The notes: generated from the letters alone by a model not told the origin. 64,000 nt of DNA from Candidatus Obscuribacterales bacterium (GCA_021732085.1 JAKFVQ010000007.1:310001-374000), one strand, 5' to 3'; numbered from the stretch's first letter, positions 1 to 9,631 are shown. A program made the numbers and translations.

Positions 1-736
1 CGCGCCGCTCTTGCCGAGTCATCTCACTGAAATTTTTCTGTGCGGCATTCTCTGTTCGAGGAGCAGCAGCATCGCTTGTGACAGTCTTGGCTGGCTGCGC
101 CTGCGGCACATCCCCTTTATGTATTGGAGCAAAATTCAGAGTCGCTTCATTCTGATTTGCGCGAGCCTGGCGTGCATTACTGGCCTCACCAACAGGAAGA
201 GCCGGCCGGGCTGGATTGCCACCACCTTCGTTTTCCCGCCGTGCTTGATTGCTGTTTACGTATGTCTCGGGTCTTGCCGGATTAGGCGGTAAACCAGAAC
301 GCTCTGCAGTTACATTTAAGGCGGGTCCCATCTTTCCATCGGAGTTGACCTGCTGCCAGCTGGCGATGCCTTTGCCATCAGCATTCATTGTTCCTTCATA
401 GCGAGTCCCGTCAGGAGAAAGCAACATCGGTTTGCCATTCTCGTTGTACTCTTTGCCATAAATAACTTTGCCGGATTCGGTACCGAAAGTAATGTCCCGC
501 GGGGTAACTCCATAGGTCTCACGCCCCCACTGAGCTGCGGCTGAGTGGTCCTGATCCGCATTGCCTGAAGAGCGTGGCACGATCTCCTGCAGCTTTGCCG
601 GATCAGCTTTATCGTGAGGCTTAAGAATGTCACCGCCATCGGGCCCCCCGTCCTTCTTGGCCAAGTTCTCCTGCCGCGCTTTTTCCTCATCGAGCTGCTT
701 ATTGCGCTCTGCAGGATCGAAACTCTCTGCTGACAT
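1..736 (-). CDS. Hydrophilic, probably disordered protein (3' end outside window)
   Basis: An open frame on the minus strand starts at ATG 736 and runs without a stop through the left edge, so at least 245 residues are visible and the C-terminus is missing. A GGAG ribosome-binding site lies about nine bases upstream of the ATG. The protein starts MSAESFDPAERNKQL and is rich in Asn, Ala, Glu, Gly, Pro and Gln, without a signal peptide or membrane segment. A central patch, about residues 70-135, has repeated short DG/NG turns (for example SPDGTRYEGTMNADGKG) that suggest a small beta-rich or MORN-like section inside a disordered chain. I do not recognise a family. It resembles in style, but not clearly in sequence, the acidic disordered protein at 52929-54164, which also has a DG-rich beta section. 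Confidence 0.75.
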   Translation of the reverse strand, partial: MSAESFDPAERNKQLDEEKARQENLAKKDGGPDGGDILKPHDKADPAKLQEIVPRSSGNADQDHSAAAQWGRETYGVTPRDITFGTESGKVIYGKEYNENGKPMLLSPDGTRYEGTMNADGKGIASWQQVNSDGKMGPALNVTAERSGLPPNPARPETYVNSNQARRENEGGGNPARPALPVGEASNARQARANQNEATLNFAPIHKGDVPQAQPAKTVTSDAAAPRTENAAQKNFSEMTRQERR

Positions 737-954
737 ACATTAACTCCGGCGGCAAAACTCTGCTGACTGTTATATGCCCCGTCAGGTCCACCGGTACGCG
801 CCGGGGGGAAGCAATTATGGACTAGACGAGCTCAAGATGCATGCCAGTTATAGCTCAGGAGATTGCCGAACTCAAAAAGAATCGATTTGCCAAAGCACAG
901 GCCTGGCTTCAAAGTTTCAAGCTTCAGGGATCCTGGGCAGAAAAAACCAGAAAG

Positions 955-1335
955 CTACGCCTTTTCAGCTGCGGTCAAACTTTCGGTATGATTCATATTT
1001 TCAGCGCTTGAAGGATCCGGCGCGAAGTTAGTTTCGTCAGCCACATTTGCGACAGCAGGGTCCGCCGTGTTTGATTGAACTTTATTTGCCATTGTCACTT
1101 TATCTTCATCGACAAAGCGCCCTTCATAGCGATGTTTGTTTTGAAAGCGAACGAATGCCCACATCGCCGCAACGATCGTTATAACAGTAACGCCGATGAA
1201 CGCCCAGCCTACCTGATAGCCCTCGCGCACAAGAAAGATACCTGCAGCACCAATCAGACAGGCGACAAATAGCGATGTGGGAATCAAATAAGCTTTGAGA
1301 GACTGAATAAGTTCAGCGCGTTCAATGTCATTCAT
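955..1335 (-). CDS. Small membrane protein with two transmembrane helices
   Basis: A 126-residue protein. Residues about 15-37 (AYLIPTSLFVACLIGAAGIF) and 43-62 (GWAFIGVTVITIVAAMWAF) form two membrane helices separated by a short basic/polar turn. The C-terminal half is hydrophilic, rich in Asn, Asp, Glu and Ala, and likely cytoplasmic. The start ATG at 1335 has no strong Shine-Dalgarno sequence. I do not recognise the family. The gene follows the edge-truncated hydrophilic gene's promoter side on the same strand with about 220 bases between them, so co-transcription is uncertain. Confidence 0.65.
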   Translation of the reverse strand: MNDIERAELIQSLKAYLIPTSLFVACLIGAAGIFLVREGYQVGWAFIGVTVITIVAAMWAFVRFQNKHRYEGRFVDEDKVTMANKVQSNTADPAVANVADETNFAPDPSSAENMNHTESLTAAEKA

Positions 1336-1747
1336 TTCAAACTAACCCGATCGAAACTAGCTAGAGCACGAAAGTTACAACGAAACTCGTTCCTAGATTC
1401 TCCAACTTTTTGCCGTTGTATATATTAGCTGTGGCTTACAAGCGCTTGCGATGAACTTGCGGAATTCGAATCGGTCCATGGATTTCCATTTGCAAAGCAA
1501 CGACTGGGATTTAGACAAAAATAAAATCGCGCGCTTGACAAGCAGTAAAATCCTCTTGATATTTTTGAAATGATTGCAAAGGCGCAACTACAGAGCCTTT
1601 CAAGAGCTCACTGGAGCTTCAGAAATTCTTCCTGTTAGTAATAGAAAAGCTGACAGAATCTCGCTAATTCGCTATTCTCTTATTTCTATTGGCATCACCC
1701 GCCCATGCTTATTTTTTTCTCAGGGCGGCGTTTTCGGGGGATCAACA
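1336..1747. other. Intergenic region between divergent genes
   Basis: About 410 bases between the small membrane protein (minus) and the zinc-ribbon protein (plus). It holds the putative promoter listed separately at 1535-1565 and a 5' leader of about 175 bases. The frame of the downstream gene is open back to 1574, but that stretch has unusual composition and no ribosome-binding site, so I treat it as leader. No other structure seen. Confidence 0.4.
1535..1565 (+). promoter_or_regulatory. Putative sigma-70 promoter
   Basis: A perfect TTGACA box at 1535-1540 is followed 18-19 bases later by GATATT/TATTTT at 1559-1565, which would place the transcript start near 1572. It faces the zinc-ribbon/TM gene whose likely start codon is GTG 1748. 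The -10 box is poor, so confidence is modest. Confidence 0.35.
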
Positions 1748-3433
1748 GTGCCACTAACTCTCATCTGCCGGCGCTGCAACACAAATGTGCAGACTGACGA
1801 TCGTTTTTGTCAGGAATGCGGATTCGATTTGAAAACAGCTAGCGCTGCAAATGCTTCGCCTGTCGTGCCTCGAAGTGGCAACAATTTCGATTTTTCGCCG
1901 ACAGAAAACAAACAATTTGAATGGCCGTCGCTTGTAGAAGATCCGGCATCTGGAAACTCAAAAGCATTTTCGACTCCAGCTTTAGACCGGAAATTCTCAC
2001 GATACAGAGATAAGGAGCCAAATTGGGAAGGAAGCGAAACATCTGATCAGATCGATCCCCACGGGGAGCAATATGATGTCACTGAGGGTGCTGAGCTAAG
2101 CGCATATACAAGCGTGGAAACACAAATTGAACAAAGTGGATTAGAGGCTCAATCAATTCCTCAAAGTCCCACAGAAGTTCCCCCCATAGCCACATCAAAT
2201 GGTGCGACTGCGGAGTCGATGATTGCGACAACAGACTCAGCAAGTGCGACAGTTGCAGGAGCAGGAAATGCAGCTGGGGCAGCGAAACCGAGCACCATAT
2301 CTAACACCACATCAGAGCAACTCGTTACGCAGTCCGACACCACAGAAACGACGGGCGCCACCACTTCTGACACCACCATACAACTTGTAAAACGCTTACA
2401 TTCGCCACTGCTAGAGAAGGAAGCTGCACAGAAGAAGCTGCAACAGCCAAAAGGACGCCCTGTGTTTCTCATGGACGCCGCCGCAATAATCGCGGTCCTC
2501 GCATTCGCCGTAGCACTTGGAGCCTGGGGTTACAACAACTACTCTAAGCGTGAGCTTGCCGGCGCCAATAGGAAAGGCAGCGCCGCACAAGTTTCTGCCA
2601 AGAACAACGAATTACTCGCGTCTTACAAATCTCTTTTCGCCCTCAGCATACTTAGCCAAAAAGGGTTGGACACCAATCAGCAAACGACCTTCGACGACGC
2701 GGCATTTCGCTTAGGACAAGAAGCATTCAGCGCAGGAAAAATTACTGAAGCGCAAGACTACTTGAAAAACGTGAGCGCAGCTTCTGCCAATTACTCAAAA
2801 GCACAAGAACTTATTAAGTCCGCAGAAACCGGCGCGACAGGTCCTTCAAATGGAGCCAGTTCAGCTGCAAACAACCAGGCAAGCAAGACTTCGCGCAGAG
2901 AACCAGGTTCGAACAATCAAAAGATTTACTTACAGACGCCCAATGCGCAGTCGCCTGACAAACAGCTCAGTGAGCGAAGAGTCTTGTCTATTCCTGTGCT
3001 GCCAGAGCTGGAAGCACAATCCAACAGCAGTGCAGAAGAGGCTGCTGTGACAGAGACCAGCGAAGAGCCAGCAAAAGCCGGCAACGGGCTCGTCATCGAG
3101 ATGGCCGGTGATGCAAGTTCCAACACCGAAGCAAGTCAAGCTTCAAATAGCACCAGCAGCACTGGTGGAGTGCTGAGTTTCAGCCCGGAAAACGCAATCC
3201 GCGAAGGACGCCCAAGGAGAAAACGGCAAGCCGCATCCAGCGCTAGCACATCTTCGCAGGTCTCCACAAAGAATAAGGCACAGGAGGAGCCCACTCCGAA
3301 ATTCAGCGAATCCGAAATTTCTGTCTACAACCGGTTGCTGGGCAAGTTCATCGCTGAGCACGGACAAAAAGCTGCACAAAGTGAGCCGCCTTCATTCAAA
3401 GAATGGATTAGAAAAGGTAAGCCGGCATTCTAA
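1748..3433 (+). CDS. Zinc-ribbon, single-pass membrane protein with long disordered regions
   Basis: I choose GTG 1748 as start because GGGGG lies seven bases upstream and the protein then opens directly with a four-cysteine zinc ribbon, CRRC...CQEC, within the first 25 residues. The frame stays open back to 1574 but the extra 58 residues look like untranslated leader. With this start the protein has 561 residues: zinc ribbon (about 5-27), an acidic Ser/Thr/Ala-rich disordered section, one membrane helix near residue 242-264 (AAAIIAVLAFAVALGAWGY), a helical TPR-like section (about 285-360), another low-complexity stretch, and a basic C-terminus. The TPR-like part contains the phrase EAFSAGKITEAQDYLKN. 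Two bases separate its stop from the next gene, so the two are probably co-translated. Function unknown; the ribbon-TM-TPR plan matches the neighbouring kinases minus the kinase domain. Confidence 0.75.
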   Translation: MPLTLICRRCNTNVQTDDRFCQECGFDLKTASAANASPVVPRSGNNFDFSPTENKQFEWPSLVEDPASGNSKAFSTPALDRKFSRYRDKEPNWEGSETSDQIDPHGEQYDVTEGAELSAYTSVETQIEQSGLEAQSIPQSPTEVPPIATSNGATAESMIATTDSASATVAGAGNAAGAAKPSTISNTTSEQLVTQSDTTETTGATTSDTTIQLVKRLHSPLLEKEAAQKKLQQPKGRPVFLMDAAAIIAVLAFAVALGAWGYNNYSKRELAGANRKGSAAQVSAKNNELLASYKSLFALSILSQKGLDTNQQTTFDDAAFRLGQEAFSAGKITEAQDYLKNVSAASANYSKAQELIKSAETGATGPSNGASSAANNQASKTSRREPGSNNQKIYLQTPNAQSPDKQLSERRVLSIPVLPELEAQSNSSAEEAAVTETSEEPAKAGNGLVIEMAGDASSNTEASQASNSTSSTGGVLSFSPENAIREGRPRRKRQAASSASTSSQVSTKNKAQEEPTPKFSESEISVYNRLLGKFIAEHGQKAAQSEPPSFKEWIRKGKPAF

Positions 3434-3435
3434 AT

Positions 3436-3831
3436 ATGTTTGCAATAGCACTGAGACTAAAGCCGGACCAGGACCCGTATGAAGAACTGAAGGCACTAGC
3501 TCAGGAGAAACAAATCAAAGCAGGCGTTATCCTGTCAATGGTCGGCTCCTTTAAGAAGGCAAAGATCCGCTTTGCCAATAAGGAACAGGCTGAACTGCTT
3601 GCTGGTCCTTTTGAAATTGTTTCAGCTACGGGTACCTTAGGCATGGCTGGTCAGCACATACACGTGGCTGTCTCCGATGCTACAGGGCGTACTCTTGGCG
3701 GCCACCTCAGCGCCGGGTCCCTAATTTACACAACCTGCGAAGTAGTAGTACTTGACCTCAGCAATGAGTGGAACTTTGAACGCGTACTCGACAAAGAAAC
3801 CGGCTACCCCGAACTTAAACCAGTCCGCTAG
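3436..3831 (+). CDS. PPC/DUF296-domain protein
   Basis: A 131-residue single-domain protein matching the plant-and-prokaryote-conserved (PPC, DUF296) family. The diagnostic features are the central GQHIHVAVSD motif (His74, His76) and GGHLSAG (His90), which in known structures form a metal-binding site in a trimeric beta/alpha fold. Length is normal for the bacterial members, which lack the AT-hook found in plants. The ATG is two bases after the stop of the upstream zinc-ribbon gene, pointing to coupled translation. Bacterial members have no settled function; some are described as DNA-binding or ligand-binding, so I keep only the family name. Confidence 0.85.
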   Translation: MFAIALRLKPDQDPYEELKALAQEKQIKAGVILSMVGSFKKAKIRFANKEQAELLAGPFEIVSATGTLGMAGQHIHVAVSDATGRTLGGHLSAGSLIYTTCEVVVLDLSNEWNFERVLDKETGYPELKPVR

Positions 3832-3924
3832 CCCAATTCTCACAAACTCCTTACGTTACTGAACGTCGTCTTGTCACGAGCAGCCGTCCGGGCGCGGTAA
3901 AATATCAGGGACCAAAAACAGACT

Positions 3925-5988
3925 ATGCCTCACATGGCCAATCAGGACCAAGATCTTACCCACGTTAGCAAGACACAAATTTGTGTCCTGTGCCAGCGCG
4001 AAATTACCGGCGATCATCCAGTCTGCCCATTTGACGGCGGACCTTTGATTATGCGCCGTCCGGATCGCCTGCTCGGCAAGAAGATCCAGGACAAATATGA
4101 AGTAATCGAAGTGCGCAGCCGCGGAGGCATGGGTGTTATCTACAAGGGACGACACTTACTTCTGGAGCGCCCGGTTGCAATTAAATGCATAACGGAGGTT
4201 CTCACTTATGACACCTCCATTTGGAAGCGATTTGAACAAGAAGCCAAAAGCGCGAGCTTACTGAACCACCCAAATATAATTACGGTCCATGACTTCGGTG
4301 TCACCGAGGATGGTGACCTTTATTTAGTGATGGAGTATTTGGAGGGCGCAAGTCTAAACGAGTTCATCGAAATGAACGGGCAACTGAGCGAAAAACTTTG
4401 CACGAAGATTTTTGCGCAGGTTTGTGATGCTCTTCACCATGCACATTCGGTCGGCATTCTGCATCGCGATCTAAAACCAAGCAACATCTTTATCAGTTCA
4501 ACTTCGCGCGGCCCTAGCGTAAAAGTTCTCGATTTCGGGCTGGCAAAAGTAATGCATGCATCGACCAAGGAAAAAATCACCCGCACTGGCGAATGCCTCG
4601 GAACTCCTGATTATATGAGCCCGGAGCAATCTCGCGGCATGACCATGGACCAGCGCTCTGATATTTATGCAACTGGCATATGTATGTTTGAAGCACTGAC
4701 CGGCAAGCTGCCTTTTGCGGCCGATGACCTTATGCAGGTACTCAGTCGCCAGATGAAGGACAAACCACCAAGCTTCAAAGAAGTGGCGCCTGAGCGAAAA
4801 ATACACAGAGACATCGAACAAATTGTGATGAAGTGCCTGGAAAAGGATCCGCAAAAACGTTATCAATCTATGGAGTCATTGGGAGCAGCGCTATCCGGCT
4901 ATCTCCAAAAGCACGATGCTAATTTCGAGCCACAGAAGGGAAAGTCAGGCAGCAGCCCCTCGTCAAATGGTCAATCCAAAACCGCCAAGGCAAACGTGAA
5001 TGCCAAAGCGGAACCAGAGCAAGGAAAGAAAGAAGCCAGCGGAGGCGCAAAGGATAATTCGAAATTAGCTCAAGCCGAATCGCCACAGCAAAATCAAAAG
5101 CCAATCAAACAAAATGGTCTACTGCAAGAAGGGCAAAATAGCCCAGCTTCGCACACCAACGAATCGAAGATTCAGAAAGGGAAGTCGCCCTCTACTCCAG
5201 CAAAGAGTGATGCACTTCCTTCATCCGCGCCAGAGCCACCCAGCCACAACGGGCTCAAGAGTAGAGAAGGAGCTGTATCTAAAATAAGCCGCATAACAAG
5301 CAAGAGTGCAAGGATGGCGCTCTATGGTCTGGGCGCGGCGACAATCATTTTGATCTTTACAGCGACAGCCGTTCTCATGCCGTCAAAAACAGATCCGCCA
5401 CCTGCACATGAGGCAACTGGCATTCTCATGTTCTACAATCCCGACAAAAGTAATCGGATCGCAGAGTTAGACATCAACAATAGAAAGGTCCGCTTAAAGG
5501 TCACAGATTCTAGCCAGTTGCGCATTCGAAAAGGAGAAGGCTTACAGAACGGCGCCGTCTGGACTGTTTCTTACCATCAGGGTGCAACAGGACTTGAGCT
5601 TGATGATGCGAGCTTTAGTGGCTCAGTCGATCCGCTCTCTCACGAGGCGGATCTTTTGGTGCGACGACATTATGGTCAACTCGGGCGCAAACAATGGGCC
5701 GCGGCCTACGATAATATCGAACCCGGCTCAGGACTGAGAAAATCATCCTTCGAAGAGTTCAAAAAAGGTTTCAGGTTAGCATCACACAATCCCGATTCAG
5801 AAATGGCCCCAGGATATGCGACAAAGCTGGCGGCCTTTAGTGATGACAAAGCCAGAGTTCTTTTGGACATGCAATATTTCAGCAAAGCAGGCAAGGGTCA
5901 TTTTGCTTTCGAGTTGGTTCGCAAAAAAGGGCGATGGTTAATTTCAACAGTCACGCTGATACCGGATGCAGAGTGGGAACGCACATAG
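3925..5988 (+). CDS. Transmembrane Ser/Thr protein kinase with N-terminal cysteine knuckle
   Basis: A 687-residue Hanks-type kinase. Residues 19-40 hold CVLC...CPFDG, a three-cysteine knuckle of the CPxDG type seen ahead of some bacterial kinases. The kinase domain spans about 58-320: glycine loop RGGMGVIYKG, ATP-anchoring Lys87 (VAIK), catalytic loop HRDLKPSN with Asp182, DFG at 203, and SPEQ in the APE position. A hydrophilic linker of about 140 residues (Lys, Gln, Ser, Pro-rich) leads to a single membrane helix at 464-486. The outer domain (about 500-687) contains a section (QLGRKQWAAAYDNIEP) resembling the NTF2-like or DUF4878-like extracytoplasmic domains. All catalytic residues are present, so it should be active. 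The next gene is a second kinase with the same N-terminal knuckle. Confidence 0.93.
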   Translation: MPHMANQDQDLTHVSKTQICVLCQREITGDHPVCPFDGGPLIMRRPDRLLGKKIQDKYEVIEVRSRGGMGVIYKGRHLLLERPVAIKCITEVLTYDTSIWKRFEQEAKSASLLNHPNIITVHDFGVTEDGDLYLVMEYLEGASLNEFIEMNGQLSEKLCTKIFAQVCDALHHAHSVGILHRDLKPSNIFISSTSRGPSVKVLDFGLAKVMHASTKEKITRTGECLGTPDYMSPEQSRGMTMDQRSDIYATGICMFEALTGKLPFAADDLMQVLSRQMKDKPPSFKEVAPERKIHRDIEQIVMKCLEKDPQKRYQSMESLGAALSGYLQKHDANFEPQKGKSGSSPSSNGQSKTAKANVNAKAEPEQGKKEASGGAKDNSKLAQAESPQQNQKPIKQNGLLQEGQNSPASHTNESKIQKGKSPSTPAKSDALPSSAPEPPSHNGLKSREGAVSKISRITSKSARMALYGLGAATIILIFTATAVLMPSKTDPPPAHEATGILMFYNPDKSNRIAELDINNRKVRLKVTDSSQLRIRKGEGLQNGAVWTVSYHQGATGLELDDASFSGSVDPLSHEADLLVRRHYGQLGRKQWAAAYDNIEPGSGLRKSSFEEFKKGFRLASHNPDSEMAPGYATKLAAFSDDKARVLLDMQYFSKAGKGHFAFELVRKKGRWLISTVTLIPDAEWERT

Positions 5989-6034
5989 TTTTGTCTTGCT
6001 CTGACTGAATCCTATTTGTGCTAAAGTCGTTTGT

Positions 6035-7960
6035 ATGACACAAGTCCTTGACAAGATTTGCATAGTTTGCCGTCGAGAATTTCCGAAAGATGTTCACGAG
6101 TGCCCTGACGATCTGGTCAGGCTTACCGAAAAAGACCCTCTTCTCGGCACCGTATTCGATGGCAAGTTCGAGATGATTGACTTCATTGGAGTCGGTGGGC
6201 TCAGCCGTGTGTATAAAGCAAGACACGTCGAGCTAAATCGCATCTACGCTATCAAAGTGCTGAAATCGTCAGATTTCATAGATCTGCAACGTTTCCGCCG
6301 GGAAGCGGTTTCAATTGGGCAACTGAGCCATCCGAATATTGGGCAAGTCTTTTCATTTTCAATCGCGAATAACGGCCGTCCGTACATGGTGCTGGAATAC
6401 ATAGACGGCAAAGATTTAGGCGATATCATTGCCAAAGACGGTGGACTTCCACCGGCACGAGCCGCGGCAATTTTTGCGCAAGCATGCGCCGCAATCTCTC
6501 ACGCGCATACACAAGGAATTATCCACAGAGATATAAAGCCAGGCAATATCATCGTTCTCTTGCATCCTCAAGATGAAGCTGAAATCAAGGTAGTCGATTT
6601 CGGAATGGCCAAGATACTCAACGAAGGCAAGGATGCGCAGAAAATTACTAAGACCGGAGAAATCTTCGGCACCCGTCAATATATTAGCCCTGAGCAGTAT
6701 ACAGGCGCGCCGGCAGACGAGCGGGCAGACATCTATGCACTTGGAATTTCATTGAAAGAATCGTTCGGCAAGAATAGTGCTCCGGAACAGCTCAAAAGAA
6801 TTATCGACAAGGCAACCCACAGTGACCCTTCTAAGCGCTATTCCAGCGCCGAAGAAATGCGGCAAATGCTGTTAAGCCTCCTCGAGAATCCGGAGGCAAT
6901 CAGCACAGCTGTGCCTGACGGCAACTCCAGGTTTCCCATGACGCTGCTCATCACGATTGGTCTTCTTATAATCAGCGCATTCAGCCTCATTTACGTGAGT
7001 TCGCCAATTCAATCGACGCTAAAAGAAAAGCAGCTAGCAAAACAATCGATCTCAGCATCAGTTCCGTTGCGTTTTGCAGCTGCCGAAAGCTTAGCGGATG
7101 CACTTATACAAAAAGGCAACATTGCACAAGCGCAAGACATACTTGAAAGGTGGTTAGAGAAAAACAAACTAACGGCATCATCAAAAGAAGTAGCATCGAC
7201 AGCAATGCAGCGTGCAGGGTGCTATGCGGCTTTAGGTCAGTATCGGAAAGCCGACGCGGTTTGCGACGAAATGATTTCAATTATTGAGAAGATGACTGAA
7301 AGCAAAGTCGAAAGAGAATCGATGCGCGAACGAGCTCTCTCTTTGGCAGCAGTGTATCACTCCAAAGCGAGGTGGCTTATCGCTGCGGACAAGCCCGAAC
7401 AAGCCAGGCCTTGCTTACACAAGTCGATAGAACTTGTTAAACGAATTGATAACGAAACTGCGCGCTCGTTTTTGGTTTTGGATTATTCATTATTGAGCCA
7501 GACGTCGCTTCAGACCGGTGATCTAAATAAAGCCTACGATTGGGCCATGCAATCATATGCTGCCGGCAAAGAAACATTTGGTGAGACGAGCAGGGTTACC
7601 GCCACCGCTTATGAAAGCCTCGGGGCAGTATTGATAGAGCAGTCAAAGTACAAAGAAGCGAAACCTTTCGTGGATTTGGCAGTCGCAATCCGAAAAGAAA
7701 CCACTCCACCTAGAGAATCATCTTCTTTGATTAGCGCAATTCTGATGCAGGTTCAAGTTGAACTGGAGCTGGGCATGAAGAAGCGAGCCCGAAAACACTT
7801 TGACGAACTTATTCTTCTAAACCAAAGAAGCGAACCAGGACTTAATAAGCACTTGCTTGAACGTACAATCCGGAAGATGAATGGAATCGCTGATGAGTTC
7901 GACATCCCTCAGAATAAAAGAACGTGGAACAGAACTAGTTCGCGTCTTCCATCTTCTTAA
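6035..7960 (+). CDS. Transmembrane Ser/Thr protein kinase with cysteine knuckle and TPR tail
   Basis: A 641-residue kinase. The N-terminus has CIVC...CPDD (residues 9-26), the same knuckle as the upstream kinase. Kinase domain about 42-285: Lys74 (YAIK), HRDIKPGN with Asp166, DFG at 188, and ISPEQ in the APE position. The domain is compact and its C-lobe is shortened between ALGISLKES and the last helices. A membrane helix lies at 302-322, followed by about 300 residues of TPR-type helices (for example SLADALIQKGNIAQAQDILE). It follows the other kinase by 46 bases on the same strand and probably shares its transcript. Its last 26 bases overlap, tail to tail, the end of the DUF3370 gene on the other strand, so the two transcripts can run into each other. 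Confidence 0.93.
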   Translation: MTQVLDKICIVCRREFPKDVHECPDDLVRLTEKDPLLGTVFDGKFEMIDFIGVGGLSRVYKARHVELNRIYAIKVLKSSDFIDLQRFRREAVSIGQLSHPNIGQVFSFSIANNGRPYMVLEYIDGKDLGDIIAKDGGLPPARAAAIFAQACAAISHAHTQGIIHRDIKPGNIIVLLHPQDEAEIKVVDFGMAKILNEGKDAQKITKTGEIFGTRQYISPEQYTGAPADERADIYALGISLKESFGKNSAPEQLKRIIDKATHSDPSKRYSSAEEMRQMLLSLLENPEAISTAVPDGNSRFPMTLLITIGLLIISAFSLIYVSSPIQSTLKEKQLAKQSISASVPLRFAAAESLADALIQKGNIAQAQDILERWLEKNKLTASSKEVASTAMQRAGCYAALGQYRKADAVCDEMISIIEKMTESKVERESMRERALSLAAVYHSKARWLIAADKPEQARPCLHKSIELVKRIDNETARSFLVLDYSLLSQTSLQTGDLNKAYDWAMQSYAAGKETFGETSRVTATAYESLGAVLIEQSKYKEAKPFVDLAVAIRKETTPPRESSSLISAILMQVQVELELGMKKRARKHFDELILLNQRSEPGLNKHLLERTIRKMNGIADEFDIPQNKRTWNRTSSRLPSS

Positions 7961-9611
7961 TGGTCTCGATACTTATTACGTGCGGCGGCGTTGCATCGGG
8001 TGGATAAATAAATTCGAGCGTGACTTTCTTTCTGCTACCGGCTGGCATCACAAGCTCTGCAATTTTCGATCCGTCACATCCCTGACGTTGCACTAGATGC
8101 CAGAACTTCGTCTTTCCCTCGCAAACGACTTTGACCGTTCCTCGAAAATGTGCCCGCGGCGGCGGATCTTCGTAATACTGCAGCTCTTGCTTCGCCTCGT
8201 TGGTTTTGATCGGAGTTCGAAAAAGAAGCTGAACGTTTACCGTTTCTTTCAATTGATTGTAGAGCGGCAGATCTATCTTGTAAGTTATTCCATAGTTTCC
8301 ATTGGCTAGATATGCAGTATCTGCATACGACACCAATAATGGAGCACTCTGAATTTGTCCTGTCCCGAAGGTTCCACGCTCAACGGTGCAGAGCGGAAAA
8401 CTAATGCTCTGCCCCGTCTGCGGTATCGAAAAGTATTTGGCTACCTTTTCCTTCTTGTTCGAATCAGAGTCGCCAGGCCTCCTTTTCAGAGGGTCCAAAT
8501 CGATCTGTTTTCCTGAAGATATTTCAGAGAAACCAGCAACACGTCCATTCGCGTTCCCAGGTAAAGCGGAGAAGCTCAGCTTTACCTGAACCCCAGTGGT
8601 TCCAGGCATACTAAGATACTCAGATTGAGATGTTGCGGCATTCTTGCTTGCAGTATTCAACGCATCAGCAATGGTGGCATTCCATTGATTGCCTATACCA
8701 ACACCGGCAACTCTTCCAAATATGATTCCGCCCTTCCCGACAAATGGCTCCGTAGGAGTCTTGTCCCTGGGCGTCGCCAACTTGAAAGAATTGAGCGCTT
8801 CGAGCCACTGAGATTCAGTAGGACCTGATTCAGCCTGAGATGGCCCCACATACTTTGCCAAACTGGCAAGATGAACGGGACCGCTGGAGTTTAGCTTCAA
8901 CAACAGCGAGCGCCCATTCAGCGCCGGTCTCAGCTTGCGAACCGGCAAGGGCAAAGCAACTAAGAGCTTATTCTGTCCGGCCGGAATCTCGATAGATTTC
9001 GGCAAGAAGGTGGGGGATGCACCACGCAACACCTCATTGGCGACCCGGTCTCCAGGTCCAGCGAAGACTTTCCCATCGTCATTAGAACTTAACTCTGGCA
9101 ATGTGACGAATGGCGCATCAGGCTGACTGACATATGTGGCGCCTCTGAGCACCTTCAAATGAACTTTCTTGTTACTTGGATTACCAACAAGGAATCCCAA
9201 CCATAGAACCCGCTCATCGCTGTCCGATTCAGCTTTGGTCACATGGTGGGCAAACAGATCAAAATCGCCCTTGAATGCAAAATTCAAATGGCACTCGGGA
9301 TGCGCCATCTGTTCAAAGGGAAAAGTGGAAAGTAAGATTCCATCTTCAAGCACCATTTCCGGTGAATTGCTGTTGAAGACATTGACTTCGTTTAGAGCTC
9401 CGGGAAGCGCTCTAAGGATTGTCGGCTCGGTGAATTTCGCCAGTGCCTTCTCAGGCGGCTTTTCAGCTGGTTTTTCCAGCGCTTTTTCTATCGGCTTTTG
9501 CATAGGGTCCGCTGCTGCCCATCCGTCTACTGCTGAAAACTGAACAAGAAAAAGAAGCAAGCAGACAAAACTCAGTTGCATTTGTCTTCGAGGATCGCAA
9601 TCTAAGCGCAC
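7935..9611 (-). CDS. Exported DUF3370-family protein
   Basis: A 558-residue protein with a signal peptide (hydrophobic core SFVCLLLFLVQFSA, cleavage near GWA-AADP). The body matches DUF3370, a family found mainly in Cyanobacteria: LRALPGALNEVNVFNSNSPE, ILLSTFPFE, FDLFAHHVTK, YVSQPDAPFVTLPEL and AGPGDRVANEVLRG are the family's conserved blocks. A repeated Glu/Lys/Pro linker (KPIEKALEKPAEKPPEK) separates signal peptide and domain. Start is GTG 9611, with GGAAGG upstream; ATG 9581 is an alternative that still keeps the signal peptide. It lies 20 bases downstream of an unknown protein gene, probably in one operon. Function of the family is not established; envelope location is inferred from the signal peptide. 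Confidence 0.88.
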   Translation of the reverse strand: MRLDCDPRRQMQLSFVCLLLFLVQFSAVDGWAAADPMQKPIEKALEKPAEKPPEKALAKFTEPTILRALPGALNEVNVFNSNSPEMVLEDGILLSTFPFEQMAHPECHLNFAFKGDFDLFAHHVTKAESDSDERVLWLGFLVGNPSNKKVHLKVLRGATYVSQPDAPFVTLPELSSNDDGKVFAGPGDRVANEVLRGASPTFLPKSIEIPAGQNKLLVALPLPVRKLRPALNGRSLLLKLNSSGPVHLASLAKYVGPSQAESGPTESQWLEALNSFKLATPRDKTPTEPFVGKGGIIFGRVAGVGIGNQWNATIADALNTASKNAATSQSEYLSMPGTTGVQVKLSFSALPGNANGRVAGFSEISSGKQIDLDPLKRRPGDSDSNKKEKVAKYFSIPQTGQSISFPLCTVERGTFGTGQIQSAPLLVSYADTAYLANGNYGITYKIDLPLYNQLKETVNVQLLFRTPIKTNEAKQELQYYEDPPPRAHFRGTVKVVCEGKTKFWHLVQRQGCDGSKIAELVMPAGSRKKVTLEFIYPPDATPPHVISIETIKKMEDAN

Positions 9612-9631
9612 CTTCCACCGCCTTCCATTTG

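Noticed and set aside
774-1031. 85-codon frame on the plus strand
   Set aside because: Overlaps the end of the small membrane protein on the other strand and lacks a ribosome-binding site.
1574-1747. N-terminal 58-codon extension of the zinc-ribbon protein
   Set aside because: It follows the probable promoter almost immediately, has no ribosome-binding site, and GTG 1748 with a GGGGG site starts right at the zinc ribbon.
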